NCBI GenBank assembly: GCA_015057705.1
Contig: SVDU01000001.1
Location: forward strand, 310,001 to 374,000
DNA: 64,000 nt
Direction: 5' to 3'
DNA from: Paenibacillaceae bacterium
Lineage (GTDB): Bacteria; Bacillota; Clostridia; Lachnospirales; Lachnospiraceae
Shown: positions 53,073 to 60,689 of the stretch, one piece after another
Layout of the letters: each line of letters begins with the position of its first letter
Numbering within the stretch: the stretch's first letter is position 1
Position numbers and translations under genes: made by a program
The notes under the pieces: generated by a model
What the model saw: only the letters and a program-made list of their open reading frames with translations
Databases searched by the model: none
What the model was told of the DNA's origin: nothing

Positions 53073-55058
53073 ATGGATAACAAGAATCAGAATAACAAAA
53101 TGCCTAAGAATGCCCAGGCCATCGTTATCTGGGTTACAGCGTTTCTGATTGCGGTAGCAGGCATCTCGTATCTGCATAATGCCATAACGACGAGGACGAA
53201 TAAAGAATTAAGCTATGATATCTTTATGAATATGGTAGATCAAAAACAGGTGGAATCGGTTATTGTTGAGGATACCAGAATCACCATTACTCCTAAGAAG
53301 ACCTGGGAGGAATATAAGCCGGGTGTCAGCTATTATACGGTAAGAATGGACAACGATTTAAACCTGGCAGAGCGTCTTCGTACTGCTGGCGTGGAAACCG
53401 TAAGGACACGCCGGGATGGAAACTTTTTCATCCAGACCATTGTCAGCTATCTTCTTTTATTTGCAGCAATGGGCTTCTTACTGAACTTTATGATGCGCCG
53501 TGTAGGCGGCGGCGGACTGATGGGCGTTGGTAAGAGCAATGCCAAGGTCTACGTCCAGAAAGAAACAGGAATTACCTTTAAAGATGTGGCAGGTGAAGAT
53601 GAAGCCAAGGAATCCTTAACAGAGATCGTTGATTTCCTTCATAATCCCGGAAAATATACAAAGATCGGTGCCAAGCTTCCAAAGGGAGCCCTTTTAGTAG
53701 GCCCTCCCGGAACAGGAAAGACGCTTCTTGCCAAGGCAGTTGCAGGTGAGGCTCATGTTCCTTTCTATTCCCTTTCCGGTTCAGATTTTGTAGAGATGTT
53801 TGTGGGTGTTGGTGCTTCCCGTGTCCGTGACTTATTTAAGCAGGCACAGGAATCCGCTCCCTGTATTATATTTATTGATGAGGTAGATGCCATCGGTAAG
53901 AGCCGTGACTCCAGATTTGGCGGCGGCAACGACGAGAGAGAGCAGACCTTAAACCAGCTGCTTTCCGAGATGGACGGTTTTGATTCTTCCAAGGGCCTTC
54001 TGGTTCTGGCAGCTACTAACCGCCCGGAGATCCTGGATCCCGCACTCCTTCGTCCCGGCCGTTTTGACCGCCGAATTATCGTAGATAAACCGGATTTAAA
54101 AGGCCGTGTGGACATCTTAAAGGTTCATGCAAAAGACGTACTTTTGGATGATACAGTAGATTTGGATGCAATTGCACTTGCAACTTCCGGTGCTGTTGGT
54201 TCCGATCTTGCCAACATGATTAATGAAGGTGCCATTCTGGCAGTAAAGAACGGACGTCATGCAGTATCCCAGAAGGATCTGTTTGAAGCAGTTGAAGTTG
54301 TCTTGGTTGGTAAGGAAAAGAAAGACAGGGTTCTTAATAAGGAAGAGAGACGGATCGTATCCTATCATGAAGTTGGTCATGCCTTAGTCAGCGCACTTCA
54401 AAAGGATGCAGAACCGGTGCAGAAGATCACCATTGTTCCAAGAACCATGGGAGCGCTGGGATATGTAATGCATGTGCCGGAGGAAGAGAAGTTCTTAAAC
54501 TCCAAGAAAGAGCTTCACGCCATGCTGGTTGGTTATTTAGCCGGACGTGCGGCAGAGGAAATTGTATTTGATTCCATTACCACTGGAGCAGCCAATGATA
54601 TCGAGCAGGCCACCAAGGTTGCCCGTGCCATGATTACCCAGTACGGTATGTCAGATAAATTCGGACTGATCGGTCTTGCTACGAAAGAAGATCAGTATTT
54701 AAGCGGAAGAATGGTTATGAACTGTGCAGAAGCAACTTCCTCCCAGATCGATGAAGAAGTCATGAAGATGTTAAAAGAGGCTTATGAAGAAGCTAAGAAT
54801 CTTCTGATGGAAAACCGTGATATCATGGATCAGATTGCAGAATTCTTAATCGAGAGAGAAACCATTACAGGCAAAGAATTCATGAAGATCTTCCGTGAAG
54901 CAAAAGGAATTCCGGAACCGGTGAAATCAGACGAAGAGTCAGGAGAAGACGAATCATCTGAGGAGCCAAAAGACGGACTTACCGATTGGGTGAAAGAGGA
55001 AGTTAAGGCAAAAACAGAAGAATTTCGTGGTGACACAGAGGACAAAACGGAGTTATGA
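53073..55058 (+). CDS. ftsH: ATP-dependent zinc metalloprotease FtsH
   Basis: A 661-residue membrane protease for quality control of membrane proteins. It has an N-terminal helix (about residues 13-30), an external FtsH_ext domain, a second helix (about 125-145), and an AAA+ domain with Walker A GPPGTGKT (210-217), Walker B FIDEVDAIG and second region of homology ATNRPEILDPALLRPGRFDRRI. The M41 peptidase domain has zinc motif HEVGH (432-436), with Val where most FtsH have Ala, and ANDIEQAT. An acidic tail ends EDKTEL. Ribosome binding site GGATTGGAG is weak and far (about 14 bases). Confidence 0.95.
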   Translation: MDNKNQNNKMPKNAQAIVIWVTAFLIAVAGISYLHNAITTRTNKELSYDIFMNMVDQKQVESVIVEDTRITITPKKTWEEYKPGVSYYTVRMDNDLNLAERLRTAGVETVRTRRDGNFFIQTIVSYLLLFAAMGFLLNFMMRRVGGGGLMGVGKSNAKVYVQKETGITFKDVAGEDEAKESLTEIVDFLHNPGKYTKIGAKLPKGALLVGPPGTGKTLLAKAVAGEAHVPFYSLSGSDFVEMFVGVGASRVRDLFKQAQESAPCIIFIDEVDAIGKSRDSRFGGGNDEREQTLNQLLSEMDGFDSSKGLLVLAATNRPEILDPALLRPGRFDRRIIVDKPDLKGRVDILKVHAKDVLLDDTVDLDAIALATSGAVGSDLANMINEGAILAVKNGRHAVSQKDLFEAVEVVLVGKEKKDRVLNKEERRIVSYHEVGHALVSALQKDAEPVQKITIVPRTMGALGYVMHVPEEEKFLNSKKELHAMLVGYLAGRAAEEIVFDSITTGAANDIEQATKVARAMITQYGMSDKFGLIGLATKEDQYLSGRMVMNCAEATSSQIDEEVMKMLKEAYEEAKNLLMENRDIMDQIAEFLIERETITGKEFMKIFREAKGIPEPVKSDEESGEDESSEEPKDGLTDWVKEEVKAKTEEFRGDTEDKTEL

Positions 55059-55082
55059 TGGTTTGACCGTTTCACAAACTGA

Positions 55083-55111
55083 TTGTAACAAATGGAGATT
55101 TTTGGTATAAT
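55083..55111 (+). promoter_or_regulatory. Promoter upstream of the jetABC operon
   Basis: TTGTAA (55083-55088), 17-base spacer, TATAAT (55106-55111). Transcription should start near 55118, upstream of the hairpin at 55156. Confidence 0.6.
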
Positions 55112-55155
55112 AAGGGCAATAGCCTTGAATCAGATACAATAAGGAACGAAGAATC

Positions 55156-55200
55156 AAACGGCTGTCATGTAGGATGATAGCCGTTTCTTTCTGTCTGTTT
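55156..55200 (+). terminator. Intrinsic terminator between ftsH and jetA
   Basis: AAACGGCT and TCA (55156-55166) pair with TGA and AGCCGTTT (55174-55186), then CTTTCTGTCTGTTTTT. It could be the ftsH terminator, but a promoter lies between it and ftsH, so it also lies in the leader of jetA. Confidence 0.75.
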
Positions 55201-55242
55201 TTATAGAAATAATGAAGCGATGGGAGATGAGTCAAAACAACC

Positions 55243-56604
55243 ATGATACTGATGAATGAGATACCGGACCGTTTCTGGGGACTGTTTCGTTCCATAAACC
55301 GGTCTACCTACATAGAAGCCCTTTTAAGAATTAATGAAGAATATGAATACAGCAACTACTTTTTAAGCCGTGAGGTGTGCCTGCAGGTTTTAGAGGAGTA
55401 TTTTGTCCAGAAACGTCTGGTGATCTGGCAGGATGAGCTGGAAGATGAGGCAGATGAATTGCTGCCCCCTGCTTCCAGAGTATTAAACTGGCTTTTGAGG
55501 GCAGGCTGGCTTCGCAAGGTAGATGATTATGCCTCCATGACGGTGAATATCGTAATTCCTGATTATGCCGCTGTCATGATTGAGGCATTTTTTAAGCTTT
55601 CCAGCGACGAAGAGGATGAGACACAGATCTATATTCAGAACATTTACGCCATTCTTTTCTCTTTGAAACATGATCCCAGGGCGGGAATCAGCCTTTTAAA
55701 TACGGCTTATGTTAATACGAAGCGGCTCAATAAGTCTTTGCAGGATATGCTGCATAACATGGATAAGTTTTTTGCAAGTCTATTGGAGCAGAAAGCGTAC
55801 GGAGAGTTGTTAAAAGAGCATCTGGAAGGTTATGTGGAGGAGATCGTAAAAAAGAAGTACCACATTTTAAAGACATCGGATAACTTTTATCTTTATAAAA
55901 ATGATATTAAACGGTGGATTGGCAGTCTGCGGGACGATATTGGTTGGATGGAAGAAACGAGCCGGCGAAGCGCTAATCGGGTGACTGCCGCAGATGTGGC
56001 TGAAAAGCTGGATCAGATTGAACGGGGATTTGATCACATCGAACACCGGATTTCCAATATGGACAAGGAACATTCCCGCTACATCCGCGCTACGGTAACA
56101 AGGCTAAATTATCTACTTAATCAGGAGGATAACATGAAAGGTCTTGTGATCCGGTTGTTAAACCATTTATCTCTTGTGGATGATTCGGAGGAAGCCATTG
56201 AAAAAGCGGGGAATTGTATGAACTTATCCCAGATGGCCATTCTTTCTGACAAATCCATTTACAAAAAGAGAAAGAGCAGAACGGAGTTTAAGGAAACGCT
56301 GGTGCCGGATGAGGAACCTACGGAGCTGACTGCAGAGGAGATTCTGAATTTAAACCGGGTGAAGAACCGTTACAGCAGGAAGGAAATTGAAAGCTATATT
56401 GAATCACGCATGGTAGATGGGCGTATGGAGGTCAGGGAAGATACCATCCGCACACCGGAGGAATTTGAAAAGCTGATTCTGGCTTATGATTATTCCATAA
56501 GGAGAAAAAGTCTTTATCGGGTGGAGGATATGGATCCGGAGCTGGTTGATAATGGTAAGTACCGTTATCCCCGGCTGGTATTTGTAAGGAGGAATGAAGT
56601 ATGA
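55243..56604 (+). CDS. jetA: Wadjet/Mks system kleisin-like protein JetA (DUF5716 type)
   Basis: A 453-residue helical protein resembling Wadjet JetA of the DUF5716 type: an N-terminal winged-helix-like start (MNEIPDRFWGLFRSINRSTYIEALLRINEEYEYSNYFLSREVCLQVLEEYF) with a long helical middle (DKLDQIERGFDHIEHRISNMDKEHSRYIRATVTRLNYLL). In solved Wadjet complexes JetA is the kleisin that bridges the SMC heads. The start at 55243 has only a distant GGGAG; ATG at 55252 (MNEIPDRF) is also possible. Its TGA overlaps the next ATG, so the three jet genes form one operon. Family call is by overall pattern and by gene neighbours. Confidence 0.8.
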   Translation: MILMNEIPDRFWGLFRSINRSTYIEALLRINEEYEYSNYFLSREVCLQVLEEYFVQKRLVIWQDELEDEADELLPPASRVLNWLLRAGWLRKVDDYASMTVNIVIPDYAAVMIEAFFKLSSDEEDETQIYIQNIYAILFSLKHDPRAGISLLNTAYVNTKRLNKSLQDMLHNMDKFFASLLEQKAYGELLKEHLEGYVEEIVKKKYHILKTSDNFYLYKNDIKRWIGSLRDDIGWMEETSRRSANRVTAADVAEKLDQIERGFDHIEHRISNMDKEHSRYIRATVTRLNYLLNQEDNMKGLVIRLLNHLSLVDDSEEAIEKAGNCMNLSQMAILSDKSIYKKRKSRTEFKETLVPDEEPTELTAEEILNLNRVKNRYSRKEIESYIESRMVDGRMEVREDTIRTPEEFEKLILAYDYSIRRKSLYRVEDMDPELVDNGKYRYPRLVFVRRNEV

Positions 56605-57251
56605 CAAATGAAGAATATACTGGCTCAATCAGCCAGATTCCATATTATGACGGGCTTTTACAGGGAGAGAAGGCGGAATTAAGAGATGCCATACGGCTGC
56701 TGTTAAAACAGACCTTTATCTTGGAACATCGGTATGACAAGCGTTCCAGCCGGTTTATTTATAACCAGGAATTTAAAGTCTGCAACAAGCACCTGGAGTT
56801 TATTCGGGCGTATTTAGCAGTCAGCGGTATTAATGTGCTGGAGAACAGCCAGCTGGGACTGATCTATATACAGGGTGAGGACACCATGGGAGAAAAGCTG
56901 CCAAAGCTTGCTACTCTTTACATACTGGTGCTGAAGTTAATTTACGATGAGCAGATGGCGGCAGTTTCTACCAGCATCAATGTTTATACTACCATAAGCG
57001 AGATCCACGACAAGCTTGGCAATTACCGGCTTTTCAAAAAGCAGCCTTCTGTTACGGAGATCCGCCGTGCCATCGCTCTGCTGAAAAAATATCAGATTCT
57101 GGAGCCCCTTGATGTGCTGGAAGATTTAGATGGGGACAACCGCATGATTATCTACCCCAGCATCAATGTGGTTTTATTTGGCGATGACGTAAGGTCTCTG
57201 CTGGAATCATTTGAAGAAGAAGGAGACAGCGATGACGAATCAGAATTTTGA
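56601..57251 (+). CDS. jetB: Wadjet/Mks system KITE protein JetB (DUF4194 type)
   Basis: A 216-residue protein of the DUF4194 (MukE/MksE-like KITE) type. It has a winged-helix pattern: LRDAIRLLLKQTFILEHRYDKRSSRFIYNQEFKVCNKHLEFIRAYLAVSGINVL, then LPKLATLYILVLKLIYDEQM and SVTEIRRAIALLKKYQILEPLDVLEDLDGDNRMIIYPSINVVL, with an acidic C-terminus. It would bind the JetA kleisin as a dimer. Its ATG overlaps the jetA stop and its end overlaps jetC by 20 bases; GTAAGGAGG lies before the ATG. Translation is coupled through the whole operon. Confidence 0.85.
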   Translation: MTNEEYTGSISQIPYYDGLLQGEKAELRDAIRLLLKQTFILEHRYDKRSSRFIYNQEFKVCNKHLEFIRAYLAVSGINVLENSQLGLIYIQGEDTMGEKLPKLATLYILVLKLIYDEQMAAVSTSINVYTTISEIHDKLGNYRLFKKQPSVTEIRRAIALLKKYQILEPLDVLEDLDGDNRMIIYPSINVVLFGDDVRSLLESFEEEGDSDDESEF

Positions 57252-60200
57252 GGCATTGTCCAGGATACTTTTAAATAACTGGCATTATATTACCCGTAAG
57301 ACTCTGTCTTTTCATGAAGAAATCAATTTCTTCACCGGGCATTCCGGCAGCGGAAAATCAACGGTTATTGATGCCATGCAGATCCTGCTTTATGCCAATA
57401 CCGACGGAAGAGGATTCTTTAATAAGGCGGCTGCCGATGATTCGGACCGAAATTTGATCGAATATCTGCGGGGAATGGTCAATATCGGAGAAAATAATGA
57501 ATTTGCCTATTTGCGGAATCAGAATTTTTCCACTACCATTGCTCTGGAGTTAAAGCGCACAGACAACGGGGAATGCCAGTGTGTGGGAATTATCTTTGAT
57601 GTGGAAACGTCCACCAATGATATATCAAGGAAGTTTTTCTGGCACAAAGGTCCGTTATGGGAAAATGAATACCGAACCGGAACAAGAACCATGACAATTG
57701 ATGAAGTGACTTCTTACCTTCAGGTTCATTATGAGAAAGATGAGTATTTTACCACCTCCCACAATGAACGGTTCCGCAGACAGCTGTATGATGTCTATCT
57801 GGGGGGATTGGATTCGGAGAAGTTTCCTCTGCTCTTTAAGCGCGCAATTCCGTTCCGCATGAATATCCGGCTGGAGGATTTCGTAAAGGAATATATCTGC
57901 ATGGAACAGGATATTCACATAGAGGACATGCAGGAAAGCGTTATGCAGTATGGGCGGATGAGAAAGAAGATCGAGGATACCTTTGTGGAGATTGGGTATT
58001 TAAAGGAAATGAGATCTCTCTACGATTCTGTACTGGAAAAGGATGAAGAGATCCGGTCAAACACCTATTATTTCCGCAAAATGGAGATTCTGGACTATCA
58101 GACCCGAATTCAGGCGCTGAAGGATAAGATCCGTCTTTCAGGGGAGGAGTATACCCGTCAGGAAGAGCGAAAAGTTGGGCTGGATGTTCAGATTAATGAT
58201 CTGACAAAGCAGGGAGAAGAGCTACTCCGCCAGATTTCTTCTACCGGATATGAGGACTTAAAGAATCAGCTGGAGTCAGCCAGGGAGCTGGTGAACCATT
58301 TAAATAAAAGTGTGGTAAAGTGGCAGCAGACGGCAGAACGTCTGAATGCATGGATTGATGAGGAATCCACCTCCAACCAGACCATCTGGGACATTGAGGA
58401 ATTTGAGAAAAATACCATTGATGAAGAGAAGCTTGCCAGATTAAAGAAATCCATCGCCCAGATGCAGGAGGAGACGGAAGATACGAAAAAAGAGGCAGAA
58501 AGCCTTTTGAGAGATATTAAGAAACGGGAGCGCCAGACCAGTGAGGAACTTACCCAGTTAAAAGCAGGAAGCAAGGCTTATCCAAAGCATGTGGAGCGGG
58601 CGAAAACATTTCTCCAGCAGCGTCTTCTTCAAAAGACAGGCAAGGCAGTAGAGGTTCACGTTCTTGCGGATCTTTTGGATATCCGGGATGAGAAATGGAG
58701 AAATGCGGCAGAAGGATATTTAGGCAATCACAAGCTGTCTCTGGTAGTTGCACCCGCTTATGCAAAAGCAGCCATGGAAGTCTATGAGGAACTGGATCAG
58801 AGTGAAGCCTTTCATGTGGCAGTTCTGGATACTGAGAGGGCAGGAGAGAGCACCCATGAGGTTCTTACCAATTCACTTGTGGAAGAAGTGATTGTAAGAG
58901 AGTCTTATTTGCAGCCTTACCTGGATTTGCTTCTTGGAAAAGTGATCAAATGCGAGAGCCTGGAAGAACTCCGCAGCTGCCGAATCGGTATCACGCCGGA
59001 ATGTATGCTGTACCACACTTTCCGCTTACAGCACATAAATCCCGATCATTACACCAGATTTGCCTATATCGGCAAGGATAGTGTACGCCGAAGAATCCGT
59101 TTGCTGGAAAAGAATCTGGAAGCCATGGAGGCGGAGAAGAAGCCGCAGGAACTGATTATAGGGGAATGCAGCCGCATTCTTTCTCTGGAAGCTTTAACGG
59201 AAGGAACAGAGGTTTATGCAGAGTGGCAGCAGGAAATCGCTTCGTTTAAAGAAAAAGAGAAAGAAATCCGAAAGCTGGAGCAGAAGCTGGAAAAGCTGAA
59301 AGCCCAGAATGTGGAGGAATGGGAAAAGGAACGGGAAGCCATTTTAGGCCTTTGTGAGGGAAAACGTGCCGAGTTAAGGGCGTTAGACCGTCTCATGGGA
59401 GACCTTCAGAGAAAGGCAGAAGAGTTCCAGCGTGAAGCGGTGCAGTTAGAAGAAGAACTGGTGGCGAAGGAACGGGCATTGGAGGCCGACCAGGAGTTGG
59501 AAGGAGTATTAAAAACATCTCTGGAGGGCAATGAAACTCCCCGCTATGACCGTTTAAAAGACCGCTACTTCGCTCTTTTAAAGAGAGCAGAGGAAGCCCG
59601 GGAAGAGGCGTACCGCCTTCTTATCTCTGCGAGAGGCGAGTATGTGCGTAAGTATCCCAACCGGAACTTTTCACTGACTGCTGAGGACAATCAGGAATAT
59701 GACCGTCTTCTGGAGATCATGGAGTGCGCAAATCTGGAAGAGTATAAGAATATGGCAGCAGAGCAGGCCAAGTCCGCAGTCCTTCATTTTAAAGACGACT
59801 TTATGTTTAAAATCCGAAGCGCCATTCGGGATGCGCTGCAGAGAAGGGATGAGCTGAACCGGATTATCAACAGACTGGATTTTGGAAAAGACAAGTATCA
59901 GTTTGTTATCGGAAAGAACAAGGGACCGGATGGCAGGTACTATGACATGTTCATGGATGATTCGCTGGAAATAAACCCTTCCCAGCTGACGGATTCTCTG
60001 GATAATCAAATGAATCTTTTCACCATGGAACATGAAAACCAGTACGGGGAATTAATTAATGATCTGATTAATATCTTTATTCCGCCAGAAAATGCAACTC
60101 CGGAGCAGATGGAAGAAGCAAAGCGGAATATGGATAAATATGCGGATTACCGCACTTATCTGAACTTTGATATGCAGCAGCTGATTCAGAATGAGGATGA

Positions 60201-60621
60201 GGTTATTAAGATCCGTTTAAGCAAGATGATTAAGAAGAATTCCGGCGGAGAGGGGCAGAATCCTCTTTACGTGGCGCTTCTTGCCAGCTTTGCCCAGGCA
60301 TACCGGATTAATGTGCCTCAGAAGATTCAGAGAAACCCAACCATCCGTCTTGTAGTTCTTGACGAGGCATTTTCCAAGATGGATGGGGAAAAGGTGGCAA
60401 GCTGTATCGAGCTGATCCGCGGCCTTGGTTTCCAGGCCATTATCAGCGCCACCAATGATAAGATTCAGAACTATGTGGAAAATGTAGACAAGACCTTTGT
60501 TTTCGCAAACCCCAACAAGAAATCCATCTCCATACAGGAATTTGAGCGGGAGAGCTTTCCCCAGCTGATGAGGGAACTTGATGAGGAAGATGAGGATGCA
60601 GGTGGCGTGGCTGGAGAATAG
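57232..60621 (+). CDS. jetC: Wadjet/Mks system SMC ATPase JetC
   Basis: A 1129-residue SMC-like ATPase related to MukB/MksB/SbcC. Walker A is GHSGSGKST (residues 36-44). The two coiled-coil arms lie at about 250-470 and 640-860, separated by a hinge-like globular region (about 480-640). The C-terminal head has the ABC signature SGGEGQ (1004-1009) and Walker B LVVLDEAFSKMD with Asp1044/Glu1045. In Wadjet, JetC extrudes DNA loops. AAGGAG lies seven bases before the ATG at 57232, inside the end of jetB; a TTG at 57211 is less likely. All ATPase motifs look intact. No jetD follows: the next gene is an unrelated lipoprotein on the other strand. Confidence 0.92.
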   Translation: MTNQNFEALSRILLNNWHYITRKTLSFHEEINFFTGHSGSGKSTVIDAMQILLYANTDGRGFFNKAAADDSDRNLIEYLRGMVNIGENNEFAYLRNQNFSTTIALELKRTDNGECQCVGIIFDVETSTNDISRKFFWHKGPLWENEYRTGTRTMTIDEVTSYLQVHYEKDEYFTTSHNERFRRQLYDVYLGGLDSEKFPLLFKRAIPFRMNIRLEDFVKEYICMEQDIHIEDMQESVMQYGRMRKKIEDTFVEIGYLKEMRSLYDSVLEKDEEIRSNTYYFRKMEILDYQTRIQALKDKIRLSGEEYTRQEERKVGLDVQINDLTKQGEELLRQISSTGYEDLKNQLESARELVNHLNKSVVKWQQTAERLNAWIDEESTSNQTIWDIEEFEKNTIDEEKLARLKKSIAQMQEETEDTKKEAESLLRDIKKRERQTSEELTQLKAGSKAYPKHVERAKTFLQQRLLQKTGKAVEVHVLADLLDIRDEKWRNAAEGYLGNHKLSLVVAPAYAKAAMEVYEELDQSEAFHVAVLDTERAGESTHEVLTNSLVEEVIVRESYLQPYLDLLLGKVIKCESLEELRSCRIGITPECMLYHTFRLQHINPDHYTRFAYIGKDSVRRRIRLLEKNLEAMEAEKKPQELIIGECSRILSLEALTEGTEVYAEWQQEIASFKEKEKEIRKLEQKLEKLKAQNVEEWEKEREAILGLCEGKRAELRALDRLMGDLQRKAEEFQREAVQLEEELVAKERALEADQELEGVLKTSLEGNETPRYDRLKDRYFALLKRAEEAREEAYRLLISARGEYVRKYPNRNFSLTAEDNQEYDRLLEIMECANLEEYKNMAAEQAKSAVLHFKDDFMFKIRSAIRDALQRRDELNRIINRLDFGKDKYQFVIGKNKGPDGRYYDMFMDDSLEINPSQLTDSLDNQMNLFTMEHENQYGELINDLINIFIPPENATPEQMEEAKRNMDKYADYRTYLNFDMQQLIQNEDEVIKIRLSKMIKKNSGGEGQNPLYVALLASFAQAYRINVPQKIQRNPTIRLVVLDEAFSKMDGEKVASCIELIRGLGFQAIISATNDKIQNYVENVDKTFVFANPNKKSISIQEFERESFPQLMRELDEEDEDAGGVAGE

Positions 60622-60643
60622 TCATTTGCCTGATTAGATAACG

Positions 60644-60689
60644 AAAAAAATACCTTGCCCGGCTTTTTTGCCGATGCAAGGTATTTTTT
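60644..60689. terminator. Bidirectional terminator after jetC
   Basis: AAAAAAATACCTTGC (60644-60658) pairs with GCAAGGTATTTTTT (60676-60689), with CGGC/GCCG inside. Run of T on both strands. It closes both jetC and the convergent lipoprotein gene. Confidence 0.9.
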
